A DNA stretch of 46,143 bases from Microcaldota archaeon (GCA_030613375.1 JAUWMC010000004.1:1-46143); one strand, 5' to 3'; shown: positions 35,233 to 44,966, counted from the stretch's first letter. Notes: generated from the letters alone by a model not told the origin. Made by a program: numbers and translations.

Positions 35233-37428
35233 ATGAAATTCAATTCTAGAGAGATTAATGAAGCTGCTCCTAAGGTGAATGCACCGAGGAACAGGGAAGA
35301 AAAAAGGTCAGGCAAATTCAGGAAATTCGAAAGAGCAGTTGCAGGAGTTGCAGTAAGTGCGTTCCTGTTTGCGGTTCCGCTGGTTTCAGGAAATGCAAAT
35401 GCGGATGATGGATCTAAGTCAAAGGCGGGCAATAATTCAGGTGAGGCTGCTGAAATTGTCCCATTATACAGTGATGAAGAAGCAGAAGCTTTACTGAGGG
35501 CTGCAGCGAAAAATCCAAATTATACTGCGGAAAAAAGGGAAGAAGCACTGAACGCTGCGAATGAACTTGCTGCCAAGAGAAGGGCGACCAAGGAAAATCC
35601 GGAAAAGAAAGTGGATGATGATACTATAAGAGAAACAGAGGCTGTTCTAACCTCTCTAGATAACTTTTCAGAGCAAATAGAATCGATAGAGCAAGAAAAA
35701 GCTCCTAAAGAGAAACCTGCGGCTGGAGTGAACGAAAACGTAGGTGTGGGAGCTGAAGAATTAGATAAAGATAAAATAGTAAGGCACAACGTGGTGTTCC
35801 CTCCTGCACCAAGCAGCTATAATGACCCGGCGCTCAACCCGTTCCGGGGTGCAGTGGATTTGGGCGGGAACCCAAGGACACTGAAGATGGATAATCCTGT
35901 AGATTTGGGAATAAATTTTCTTGCAAATGAGGCAGGGAGTTCTGTATTTGGTGCATTCATGTACAGGAACCTCCTGCGCCTTGATTTGGGTGCGCTCTCA
36001 TTCAGGGGGCCGCTTGCACCATTTGGAAGGGTTATGCTGAGGCCGGAGCTCAATGTATGGAGAGTAAAGGGTGTGTATTATGGAAGCGCGGCATTTATGG
36101 GAAACATGCCTTCCTGGGTATATAGCTCGCATTCTGTGGGGCTTGGGTATTCCCAGCCAATGGGGGAGAACTTCAGGCTCAGGATGGGAGGAATATTCGG
36201 AGGTGCGCTTTCCTACCCAACATATGATGATACGTATGTGAATTTCAGCGTGGGATTATCAGCGGAGATTGCAAAAACGCTGCTGCTTTATGGAGTGCCC
36301 ACATTCTATTTTGCGGCAGATGACCCGATAAAAACTGCATATATCGGGTATTATGAACCAAAATTCCAGGATGTGGAAGTTGGGGCCCAGGTGATGCTTG
36401 ACCAGTATACGATCCGGGCCTTCGCAGACATTGGATTGGTTGGGGATACTTACGGGATATACAATAGATACGGATTCAGGGGAACCCGCACAGTAAGCGT
36501 AAGGGACAACGTGATTGATGCGGATATAGATATCTGGCTTTCCCTGGGAATGACCCATTGGTCCCAGCAGCTGGGCGGAAGGATGGACCCTGTAATAATG
36601 GTTGGGATGAATGTGATCCTCGCAAATGAGAGATTCAACTCCACGAATACTGCGGAGTATTCGCACCTGCAGGATGGGAGCATAGAGTTTGCGGAAACGA
36701 GTATTCCTGATGCAGAGCACCCCGGGCCCTATGGATTCGGAAGGTCAGGAGACCCGTATTATGATGTGCCCATAAATGAGATGAAGCGGAGAATGCTGGA
36801 TTCTTCAACCTTTGAGGAATTTAGCAACTCATATGGAAACCTTTCTGATGAACAGGTATTGATTAGGGCAAGGTTCCTGGGTGCATTCATGCAGCAGGTT
36901 GCATATGCGAACGATGCATATGAATCCATGACCAATGGGAATATCTTCGACTCGGAGATAGAGAGAATAGCGGGTGCAACCAACGAGAACATCTTCCAGT
37001 ACCTCCAGGAATATATCGGGTGGTACCAGAGCAACTCCGGACCCATGCCTGAGAGCCTCCAAAATGGAATTGCAGTCTGTGCCGGAATCCACTGGCTCAT
37101 GGCAGAATTTATGAGGGCAAATGGGATGAATGCGATAGTTATGGGAGTGAACACCCCGGATGGGATGCACATGATAACTGCAGGCCAGCTAAGCGACAGG
37201 ACGGTTCTTCTGGATTATGGGAACACATATGAGACTCCAGATGGAACCCTGGACCAGGCGCTGAGGTTTTATGGCCAGAACAATGGGGCCCATACCTACC
37301 AGTCGCCGTTCTTTGGAGCAGATGGATACATGGGGTATTACCTCACGAGTGAGGGAAGGCTGCTGCACAGAACCGTCGGGCTGGACAACCCTGATTTGCT
37401 CAAAAAGGATTTCTTAGGGGTAAGATAA
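35233..37428 (+). CDS. Large secreted protein: beta-barrel-like central region and transglutaminase-like C-terminal region
   Basis: Signal peptide with ANA-DD cleavage; alternating polar/aromatic strands ~aa 200-480; VCAGIHWLMAEFMRANGMNAIVMGVNTPDGMHMITAGQLSDRTVLLDYGN resembles a Cys-His-Asp transglutaminase core. Confidence 0.6.
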   Translation: MKFNSREINEAAPKVNAPRNREEKRSGKFRKFERAVAGVAVSAFLFAVPLVSGNANADDGSKSKAGNNSGEAAEIVPLYSDEEAEALLRAAAKNPNYTAEKREEALNAANELAAKRRATKENPEKKVDDDTIRETEAVLTSLDNFSEQIESIEQEKAPKEKPAAGVNENVGVGAEELDKDKIVRHNVVFPPAPSSYNDPALNPFRGAVDLGGNPRTLKMDNPVDLGINFLANEAGSSVFGAFMYRNLLRLDLGALSFRGPLAPFGRVMLRPELNVWRVKGVYYGSAAFMGNMPSWVYSSHSVGLGYSQPMGENFRLRMGGIFGGALSYPTYDDTYVNFSVGLSAEIAKTLLLYGVPTFYFAADDPIKTAYIGYYEPKFQDVEVGAQVMLDQYTIRAFADIGLVGDTYGIYNRYGFRGTRTVSVRDNVIDADIDIWLSLGMTHWSQQLGGRMDPVIMVGMNVILANERFNSTNTAEYSHLQDGSIEFAETSIPDAEHPGPYGFGRSGDPYYDVPINEMKRRMLDSSTFEEFSNSYGNLSDEQVLIRARFLGAFMQQVAYANDAYESMTNGNIFDSEIERIAGATNENIFQYLQEYIGWYQSNSGPMPESLQNGIAVCAGIHWLMAEFMRANGMNAIVMGVNTPDGMHMITAGQLSDRTVLLDYGNTYETPDGTLDQALRFYGQNNGAHTYQSPFFGADGYMGYYLTSEGRLLHRTVGLDNPDLLKKDFLGVR

Positions 37429-37459
37429 ATCCCTTCCATTAATTTTTATTTTTTAGAAT

Positions 37460-37532
37460 AGAGCGAGTGGAATTAATAGAATTAATGAAAAAAAATAAAA
37501 TTAAAAAAATAAGAAAAGAAAAAATCAAAAAA
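37460..37532 (-). terminator. Candidate U-rich transcription terminator for cspA
   Basis: On the minus strand, multiple T-runs immediately after the csp stop. Confidence 0.5.
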
Positions 37533-37542
37533 CTGGAGAAAT

Positions 37543-37737
37543 CTAAAGTTTTTCTACGTTTTCTGCTTTGGGTCCCCTGTCACCTTCAGTAACATCGAAC
37601 TTTACTTTGTCGCCTTCTGCGAGTGTGGTTCCTTCTTTGAGCCCACTCTCGTGCACAAAGTACTCTTTTCCATCATCTCCGGCAATAAAACCGAAGCGCT
37701 TAGTTTCGTTAAAGAACTTTACTGTTCCTTCTGTCAT
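37543..37737 (-). CDS. cspA: Cold shock protein (CspA family)
   Basis: MTEGTVKFFNETKRFGFIAGDDGKEYFVHESGL...GDKVKFDVTEGDRGPKAENV. Confidence 0.95.
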   Translation of the reverse strand: MTEGTVKFFNETKRFGFIAGDDGKEYFVHESGLKEGTTLAEGDKVKFDVTEGDRGPKAENVEKL

Positions 37738-37867
37738 GTTATACACCTATATATACTTTTACTAATGGGAGTATCGATTGTTAGGTTTTATAACCCTTTC
37801 CTTTTGGGATAATCTGCCAAGATATGGAAATGCTGCAATTTTTATAATTTGGGGAGGATATTGCCGC

Positions 37868-39577
37868 ATGAAAGGGAGGATTCTTGTATTCTCGGTTTTG
37901 CTGGTTTTGATTTTTGCATTTGGGTGCCCAGGAGAAGAAATAGGTCCCTCGGATCTTGTGGAAGAGGAGTATGTTCCCCCGATTAAAGAAGTTTCCAAAG
38001 AGGAACAGATTGTGGAGCAGGCTCCTGAACTGGAAGATGTTCCAGAAGGGATTCTAACATATAAGCTAAATGAAAATGCGGAGGGGTACCAGGAACTAAA
38101 GGGCCACGTGTATAATTTGGGAGTGGTTTCCAATGACCCGAATGAGCTAAAAGCTGAGTATGAAGCAGGGTTTGTGCAGGGAAGGCTGCAGAAGAATCAA
38201 CTTGCGGATACAAGGGATAATGGATGGGACACTGCATATCTTGTTGACCCGAGCGAATACAAATTCCGCCCTCCGAGTGAAGGGCAGCTTACCCAGGCGG
38301 AAGGATTTCTCCTGGGAAATTACAATTATACTGTGAATTATGCAAAAGATGCAGATGGGAAGGTAAAAAACAGGATTTCGAGGATACTTTTCAGGATTCT
38401 GGGGGTTTACCACGGAGCTACTCTGGATGAGCCACAGGAACTAGACTTCAGCGGAGAATGGCTTCCCGGACCGGATTACTTTAGTGAAGAAGAGCTTGGG
38501 CTCAATTATGGGAGTGAGGGAGTTTCATTTTTGGATGTGTATTTCCTCAATGCGGGAACGGACATGTGGGACGTTGTAGATAATGCAAAGGAGGCTCAGG
38601 GGAAGGAGCCTTCAAGATGTACAGCATTCATGAAAAAAACTGAAGATGATATGTATTTTGCACATAATACCTGGAGTTGTTTCCTGGACCAGAGCATGGT
38701 GTACACTTACTATATTGCGGGAACGTATGTTACGTTCAATGGGAATAGTCCGGGAATCGTTACAAGCCTTACTGATTTCGGATATAACGGTAATGGAATA
38801 GGGTTCCTGGAAACAACGCACGATAGTACGTACACAGAGCCGAAAGTGAATTCACTTTGGATGTTTATGCGGGCAGCAATTGCAGAAAGTTTTGCAGAAT
38901 CACTGGATGATTTCTATTACATGGTTTCGCTTGAGGCTTCGGGAACATATATGAACGGATATATGATTTATGATGACAAAACTGGGGAGATGGGGCTTGT
39001 GGAAATGTCATACAAGAGCTTTATTTACTACAAATCAAATGCGGAAGGGGGATATGATATTGTAACTAAGCCGGAGGGGCTCTCTACCAAATATGATGAA
39101 GAATTGGTGCAGCCGGGAATATTCCTTGGAATAAATTATCCTGCATCCCATATGGTAAGGGAAGAAATAAACCCTGTGGAGAATAGGCCCGCAAGAAGGC
39201 TCCAATTGGAGGAGTTCATTGGACAGGTGGATGATATTGAATCTGCGAAATGGCTAATTACTTATACCGATCCAGGAGATCCGCTTTCCATATACGGAAG
39301 GTGGGATTTAGGTTTCGGGGATACTTCTACTCCAAAAAAGGTTCCGGATGGGTCTCTGGATGCAAAAGCTGGGTCTGCTTCCATGATGAATTATGAAGTA
39401 AGTGGGAAGCTGGACTTTGAGACTCCGGAAAAAGGGTTCTGGATGAAGTACGGGACTGCTGTATTTGATGGGAAACCATTTATTTGGAGCGAATCGGACT
39501 GGAGCGACCAGGAATTGAGGGATATTCCGGATAGAGTAGAAGGGGAATTCGAGCTCTTTAATGTGTATATGAAATAG
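37868..39577 (+). CDS. Lipoprotein with phospholipase B-like (Ntn hydrolase) domain
   Basis: Lipobox-like LVLIFAFGC; SRCTAFMKKTEDDMYFAHNTWS and DPLSIYGRWDLGF...PDGSLDAKAGSASM resemble PLBD-family motifs. Confidence 0.65.
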   Translation: MKGRILVFSVLLVLIFAFGCPGEEIGPSDLVEEEYVPPIKEVSKEEQIVEQAPELEDVPEGILTYKLNENAEGYQELKGHVYNLGVVSNDPNELKAEYEAGFVQGRLQKNQLADTRDNGWDTAYLVDPSEYKFRPPSEGQLTQAEGFLLGNYNYTVNYAKDADGKVKNRISRILFRILGVYHGATLDEPQELDFSGEWLPGPDYFSEEELGLNYGSEGVSFLDVYFLNAGTDMWDVVDNAKEAQGKEPSRCTAFMKKTEDDMYFAHNTWSCFLDQSMVYTYYIAGTYVTFNGNSPGIVTSLTDFGYNGNGIGFLETTHDSTYTEPKVNSLWMFMRAAIAESFAESLDDFYYMVSLEASGTYMNGYMIYDDKTGEMGLVEMSYKSFIYYKSNAEGGYDIVTKPEGLSTKYDEELVQPGIFLGINYPASHMVREEINPVENRPARRLQLEEFIGQVDDIESAKWLITYTDPGDPLSIYGRWDLGFGDTSTPKKVPDGSLDAKAGSASMMNYEVSGKLDFETPEKGFWMKYGTAVFDGKPFIWSESDWSDQELRDIPDRVEGEFELFNVYMK

Positions 39578-39594
39578 GAAAAACTGCGCAAAGC

Positions 39595-39906
39595 CTATGC
39601 AGCTTCCTGCACAGCTTGCTTTGCGCTCTTTCCTTCAACCACTTTGTGTTTTATTCCTTTTTCTTCAAGTGCAGTAACCATATTCGGGCCAAACTTTCCA
39701 CTTATTATGAGTTCTACCCCTTCATTGGAAAGCATCTGCACAACACCAAAGGATGCACCTCCTCCCCCTACTGCAAAGGGATTCTTCATCACCTTTGAAA
39801 CCTCCCCATCTTCAAAAATTATATAGTGGGGAGCCCTCCCGGTAACTGGGCACACGGGAGAATCTTCTTTTCCATCTTCAGACGATACGGTTATTTTCAT
39901 TTTCAA
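39595..39906 (-). CDS. NifX/NifB-associated (dinitrogenase FeMo-cofactor biosynthesis-like) domain protein
   Basis: KITVSSEDGKEDSPVCPVTGRAPHYIIFEDGEV...GKFGPNMVTALEEKGIK. Confidence 0.85.
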   Translation of the reverse strand: MKMKITVSSEDGKEDSPVCPVTGRAPHYIIFEDGEVSKVMKNPFAVGGGGASFGVVQMLSNEGVELIISGKFGPNMVTALEEKGIKHKVVEGKSAKQAVQEAA

Positions 39907-40402
39907 ACAACTCCATTAATTTTTCAGTAAGTAATCCCTGTAAAGGCGCTGCAATAATGATTGCAGCAGAAAGCAGAACAGTATATGTAAGGCCAAAATA
40001 GAGTATAAGTATAGGAAAGAGGGGGACTTTTACTGCGCGCGCATAAAGAAATGCAGAAAGAAGACCGTTTCGCACTCCGTGCTTCTGCATATCGTTTAGG
40101 AGGGGGTACCACATATAGATAGGACCTGTGGAGATGATGCCTGCAAGTACAGCGAGAATCCAACCTTTCGGGCCAGAATCATGGCCCATGTGAGCTGCGA
40201 GGAGTTTTGGCTTCACAAAATAGTTTGCAAACGCAAGAAGGGCAAATATAAGCACAAAAACAGGCACGAGCTTCAGGATTAATGCGGAAAAGAAATCCAG
40301 GGAAGAAAGAATCTTTTCAGGGGAGAAAAGATATGCAACCATGTAAAGCGTAAGCACTGCGAAAAGGAAATACCACCCGGAATTGCTTTTTTCGCTTACC
40401 AT
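39878..40402 (-). CDS. Predicted permease, second half (ArsP/DUF318-like)
   Basis: LAVLAGIISTGPIYMWYPLLNDMQKHGVRNGLLSAFLYARAVKVPLFPILILYFG. Confidence 0.75.
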   Translation of the reverse strand: MVSEKSNSGWYFLFAVLTLYMVAYLFSPEKILSSLDFFSALILKLVPVFVLIFALLAFANYFVKPKLLAAHMGHDSGPKGWILAVLAGIISTGPIYMWYPLLNDMQKHGVRNGLLSAFLYARAVKVPLFPILILYFGLTYTVLLSAAIIIAAPLQGLLTEKLMELFENENNRIV

Positions 40403-40833
40403 GCGCCCACCACAGATGAAACTGCTATTGCTACAATTATCGAGAAAAGGAATGCGGCAATGTTGCGGGAAAGTGCAAACCTCTTTCCCAAGAGGAGGGC
40501 TTCTGCAGGAAATTGCAAAAATCCAACAGTTACCCAGGAAACCAAGAATGCGGTGACTGCGAGAAGGCTTACATTCGAATCAGCCAGTTCCCCTCCAAGG
40601 ATATAGCTGGTAGAAGGATTGCCTGCGAGAATGCTTCCTAGGATGCTTCCTATAAGAGGGTCTATGAGTGGATTTCCGGAAAACAAAGATGAATAGACTT
40701 CTTTGGGAATAAATGAATTGGCAAATGAGATTAGGAGTATTGCTCCAATGAGTACGGGAAGTGTTCCCCAGAGCGAGTTTGCAGCTTTTTTAAGTGAAAG
40801 CAGTATCAAATCAAAATCCAAAAAATGCACCAT
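40396..40833 (-). CDS. Predicted permease, first half (ArsP/DUF318-like)
   Basis: IGSILGSILAGNPSTSYILGGEL...ALLLGKRFALSRNIAAFLFSII; overlaps the next ORF by 7 nt. Confidence 0.75.
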   Translation of the reverse strand: MVHFLDFDLILLSLKKAANSLWGTLPVLIGAILLISFANSFIPKEVYSSLFSGNPLIDPLIGSILGSILAGNPSTSYILGGELADSNVSLLAVTAFLVSWVTVGFLQFPAEALLLGKRFALSRNIAAFLFSIIVAIAVSSVVGAW

Positions 40834-40897
40834 GAATATATATTCACTTCCAATTTAAAAGGAGATGTGCATCGGATTCTCTACATGAACAAGTGTG

Positions 40898-42310
40898 TCA
40901 GTATTTTTCTTCTACTTTTTTCTGTACCCAGCTGGGCTTCCTAAAGTGGTACAGTACTAAGGGGGCGGAACCCAGAATTAATATTCCGAATATAAGGAAG
41001 CCTTCGTAGAAAATAATTCCTCCGGTTTGCTCCTGGGCAGGCGGGAAAAATCCGAGTGATATTGCGGCTATTGAAGCAATGAGGCCGATTCCTGCAATAA
41101 TGAAGACTCCAACCCTCCCTCCGGGCATGGAAAACATTCCTGGTTTTTCCTTTACTGATTTGGAATGGATAATTGCAGCTGCAAACATCAGTATGTACAT
41201 AATTAGGTAAAGTTGGGCAGTAAGTACAGTAATTATCCAAAAGGAAGTGCTTACATCCGGCATCATTACGAATACAATTGCAAGGAGGGTTACGATTACT
41301 GCTTGAATTAGGAGGATATTGGTGGGCATATCGTTCTTGTTTACTTTGCTGAATATGGGTGGAAGGGAGCCTTCTCGCGCAACCTTGAGGAGGCCGCGGC
41401 TCGGCCCTGCAATCCAGGTGTTTATTTGCGCAACTGTTCCTCCTACTATAAAGAGCATAACTATAGGGAGAAGCCATCCTGCTGAATAATTGTTGATGAG
41501 GGCGGAGAATGCTTCCATTACTCCTGCAACTAAGCTAATCTCCTGCTTGGGAACTACGGAGGCTATTGCAAGGGAGCCTAAAACGAATACTACGAAAGCA
41601 ATTACTGCTGCAAGAAAGATTGCACGTGGGTATTCAACTGTGGGGTTTTTGAGCCGAGTTATGTGGGCTGCAGACATTTCAATTCCTGCATAGAGGAGGA
41701 TTCCTCCTATTGCGAGTACGAGGCTGTTTATTCCATGGAATTCTGGGATGATTGCATCTAATGAGATGTTTATTTGGATGGGGTTTCCTCCAAGAATCCA
41801 GATTAATGAAAGGAGGATGAGGAAGGCTCCGGGAAGAAGGGTTCCAAGAACTACTCCATATGTGCTTAGTTTTGTGGAGAGGTTCATTCCGCGGAAGTTG
41901 AGCAGGGTTACGCCCCAGTATATTACGAGGATTGCGGCAAGAAGAAAAAGGCCGTTGCTCGCGAGTGCAGGGTCGATTGCGAATGCGAGGGTAGCTGCGG
42001 CAAAACTAAGGATGGTTATGTAAAGAGTAACACTTTGTATCCACTGAAGCCAGATTGCAAGAAGTCCCCATTTCTTTCCAAAGGCTTTGGAAACCCATAC
42101 GTTTATGCCTCCGGAGGGGAAGCGGGTTGCGAGAAAGGCTGCAGTGAGGGCAGCGGGAATGAAGAATAGGAGTGCAGTTAAAGCGTAGAAAAATATTGAG
42201 GAAAAACCAAACTCTGCATTTTCAGTGAGGCCACTTAGGCTAAAGAGTGCTGCAACAGTCATTAGGGCGAGTGTGGTTACCCCTAAGTAGGTTTTACCCT
42301 GCTTCGCCAT
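40898..42310 (-). CDS. APC-family amino acid permease
   Basis: 470 aa, ~12 TM; RFPSGGINVWVSKAFGKKWGLLAIWLQW, GIEMSAAHITRLKNPTVEYPRAI. Confidence 0.88.
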   Translation of the reverse strand: MAKQGKTYLGVTTLALMTVAALFSLSGLTENAEFGFSSIFFYALTALLFFIPAALTAAFLATRFPSGGINVWVSKAFGKKWGLLAIWLQWIQSVTLYITILSFAAATLAFAIDPALASNGLFLLAAILVIYWGVTLLNFRGMNLSTKLSTYGVVLGTLLPGAFLILLSLIWILGGNPIQINISLDAIIPEFHGINSLVLAIGGILLYAGIEMSAAHITRLKNPTVEYPRAIFLAAVIAFVVFVLGSLAIASVVPKQEISLVAGVMEAFSALINNYSAGWLLPIVMLFIVGGTVAQINTWIAGPSRGLLKVAREGSLPPIFSKVNKNDMPTNILLIQAVIVTLLAIVFVMMPDVSTSFWIITVLTAQLYLIMYILMFAAAIIHSKSVKEKPGMFSMPGGRVGVFIIAGIGLIASIAAISLGFFPPAQEQTGGIIFYEGFLIFGILILGSAPLVLYHFRKPSWVQKKVEEKY

Positions 42311-42413
42311 GGAGCTCTATAGAAAATAAGGTTTAAATTATGGCGGGATTCAGTTGATTACTGGGGTGCAGATGAAGTAAACCGCTTCTTGGAAAATTCT
42401 GTTTTTCATTTTT

Positions 42414-43526
42414 TCACCTCACTTTGATCTCCTTCCTGAGGATTATTTCTGTAAGTGCGCTATCGAGCTCAAAGCACAGGTCCAGGGGAGAAAGCTCAGG
42501 GCTGAATCCACCAAGGATTCTTTTTTCCGTGGCTTCCCTTAGGAGAAAAATTGCAGCTTCAGGGTATTTGCCAATCATGCTTTTTGCAAAGGCAAGATTC
42601 CCTGTATCTATATTCGAGCTTGGGACGATTGGGAGGATTAGGGGGGGAAGGCCGTAAATCATTTCAATCCTTTTTATTGCGGAGAATGCTGCGCCGCCTA
42701 TTTTTGCATCATCGAATTCAAATGGCACAACTGCAAACGCTGCTTCCGGGCAGAGAATTCCTGGAATAAGAAGGTAGATGTTCTTGTAATTCCAAAGGGA
42801 AGATGGGCGGGCGAGCTTTAGCCTGGCGGATTCCTTCATTTCTTCAAGGGAGAATTCTTTGTTTCCGGAAAGATATTTTTTCTCTGTGGAGGCCAGCCTG
42901 AAATTGGTTAGTATGCCATCAAGCTTGACCATTACCGCATCGATTGGCTCGTTTGTGCCTTGGAGTGCCCCTTCAAGGTTCATTTCCAGTGCTTTGGAAT
43001 ATGCGGGGGAGATATCATCCACTTCCATAATCTGCAGGGTTTTTTCCAGGAAAGAGCGCAGCAGCTGGGCAATATTGGTTCCGTCTCCTGCAGGGATTTC
43101 ATCCAGGCTCGTATTTCTTTTTGGGAGAGGGGACTTCATGATGCGGATTGTTCCTTCCTCTTCTGAAAGAATCCGCTGCTGGATAAAGCTTTTCTTATAG
43201 GCATTATCCACGAAGCAATCAAGCGTAAGCTCAAGTATCCCGCAATCTATGCCAAATGCCTGGGCAATGCGCGCAGTGAGAAACGCTTCTCCATCCGGGC
43301 GGGCAATCTGCCTGGGAAGCCACAGTCCCTTAAGGTTTAGCTCGAGCGCATCAAAATCCACTCCCCACCTATTCTTGAGGAAGGAGATTGCGCGCTCCCT
43401 GGCTTTTGTGCCCACTGGCCCGGTCCGCAGGCCCATTTGCCTTTGGAAATCGTTTCCTGAACGGACATATGGAAGCTTAAGCCTCTCTTTTACTTCTTCG
43501 GGTTTGGAAAATATTGGTTTGCTCAT
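42414..43526 (-). CDS. Hypothetical protein
   Basis: 370 aa ORF; overlaps the upstream AbrB-like gene (ATGA). Confidence 0.55.
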   Translation of the reverse strand: MSKPIFSKPEEVKERLKLPYVRSGNDFQRQMGLRTGPVGTKARERAISFLKNRWGVDFDALELNLKGLWLPRQIARPDGEAFLTARIAQAFGIDCGILELTLDCFVDNAYKKSFIQQRILSEEEGTIRIMKSPLPKRNTSLDEIPAGDGTNIAQLLRSFLEKTLQIMEVDDISPAYSKALEMNLEGALQGTNEPIDAVMVKLDGILTNFRLASTEKKYLSGNKEFSLEEMKESARLKLARPSSLWNYKNIYLLIPGILCPEAAFAVVPFEFDDAKIGGAAFSAIKRIEMIYGLPPLILPIVPSSNIDTGNLAFAKSMIGKYPEAAIFLLREATEKRILGGFSPELSPLDLCFELDSALTEIILRKEIKVR

Positions 43527-43738
43527 TTTTTACACCTCTTTTTTGCATAGCTCCCGTTGCGGGAGTAAGGACAGTACTCAGAATCAGGCAGCGCTTTCGC
43601 TACGTCTATTGTTACTGTAGAATCGGTTGCAGAGCTTACGCTAAGAAGAATTTTTTCTCCATTTTTAATTTGGAGGGCATCACGGATTTCCAGCGGTAGA
43701 ACTAGTCGCCCCTTCTTATCGAGGCGGATGAAGTACAT
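43523..43738 (-). CDS. AbrB/SpoVT-family DNA-binding protein
   Basis: MYFIRLDKKGRLVLPLEIRDALQIKNGEKILLSV; start at 43738 preferred over the GTG at 43759. Confidence 0.85.
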   Translation of the reverse strand: MYFIRLDKKGRLVLPLEIRDALQIKNGEKILLSVSSATDSTVTIDVAKALPDSEYCPYSRNGSYAKKRCKK

Positions 43739-43861
43739 CCCTTTCCATGAAGGCACCACCGGCCTTTTTTATTCATATCATTACACCTCTTTTGAGTATT
43801 AGGAGTTTCCCACTATTTAATGGTTTCTGATTGTGGGAGAATATGTTTAAAAGGATATTGG

Positions 43862-44869
43862 TCAGTTTCCGTTTTTTGCTCCATATCCATTGAGGAGGCG
43901 CTTTACCTTGCGGTGCTTTCCAAGTCCCCCCATTGAAGCATAATCCTTTGCAGTCCTTTCATTCTCATCCCGCACACTTACTCTCGCACCGGCGGAAAGA
44001 AGAGTTAAGCATAGTTCGAGGTGGCCATATGCAGCGGCCTGCATAAGAGGGGTAACTCCCTGTGCAGTTGCTGCGTCTATGGTTGCGCCTTTTTCCAGAA
44101 GAAGCTTTGAGAGTTCGTTGTTCCCTCTGGTTGCGGCCCAAAAGAGAGCGGTTTCTTTGCTTTCGTTAAAGAGCTTGGGATTTGCCCCTGACTCAAGTAA
44201 GAGCTGGGCGGCGTCAAGATTGCCGTTTTTGGAAACACCAATTAGGGCACTCCAGCCTGCATTGTCCTGGGCATTCGGGTTTGCACCATTATTCAAAAGG
44301 AATTTCATACGCCCTATTTTTCCGGTTCTAGAAACAGTAATAAGGGGAGTTTCACCGAGCTCATCCTGCGAATCAATGGATGCGCCTTTCTGAAGGGCAT
44401 CCTTAAGTTTTCGGACATCCCAGTTTTTTGCGGAATCGAGAAGCTGCTGAGCAATTTGAGTGCGGTCCACCTGCTGAAGCTGCACTGACTCATCAGAGAG
44501 AGTAAGGGAAACGGCGGTAACTGCTCCAGTTGCTAGAGTAAGGAAAGTTGCGGCAATAAGAATTGGCCTGCGGAACCTGCAGAAAAAACTCTTTGCGGTG
44601 CTGGCTTTGAGCTGGGCTGCAGTTGAGGCACTGGTGATTGGCTTGCGTAATCTGCAGAAAAAATCTCCAGTAACTTCTGGAAACTTGCGGAAACCCCGTT
44701 TTGTAACTTCTGGAAAACTGCGAAAAAACTTTCCGGTAGCTCCTGAAAAACTGCGGAAAAAGCTTCCGGTAGCACTGGCTTTGTGCTGTACCAATCTGAG
44801 TTTGTATTTCAGCTGGATCCCAGTACTTACGGGCTGGGTGGGTTCATCCCCGCGGGGTGCTTTATTCAT
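43862..44869 (-). CDS. Ankyrin-repeat protein with TM helix and N-terminal 11-aa tandem repeats
   Basis: GETPLITVSRTGKIGRMKFLLNNGANPNAQDNAGWSALI... ankyrin repeats; TM ILIAATFLTLATGAVTAVSL; repeats at aa ~35-80. Confidence 0.85.
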   Translation of the reverse strand: MNKAPRGDEPTQPVSTGIQLKYKLRLVQHKASATGSFFRSFSGATGKFFRSFPEVTKRGFRKFPEVTGDFFCRLRKPITSASTAAQLKASTAKSFFCRFRRPILIAATFLTLATGAVTAVSLTLSDESVQLQQVDRTQIAQQLLDSAKNWDVRKLKDALQKGASIDSQDELGETPLITVSRTGKIGRMKFLLNNGANPNAQDNAGWSALIGVSKNGNLDAAQLLLESGANPKLFNESKETALFWAATRGNNELSKLLLEKGATIDAATAQGVTPLMQAAAYGHLELCLTLLSAGARVSVRDENERTAKDYASMGGLGKHRKVKRLLNGYGAKNGN

Positions 44870-44966
44870 TAGTATATATTGTGTTTAAAGGTGTTTAAAA
44901 CGTATCGGTGGAGCGGAAGGCAATATTTAATAAGTTTATTAAATGAGTAAAGGCAGGTTTATATAC

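Noticed and set aside
37440-37540. A-rich low-complexity stretch as a possible regulatory repeat
   Set aside because: On the minus strand it is a T-rich tract right after cspA, best explained as terminator/3' UTR.
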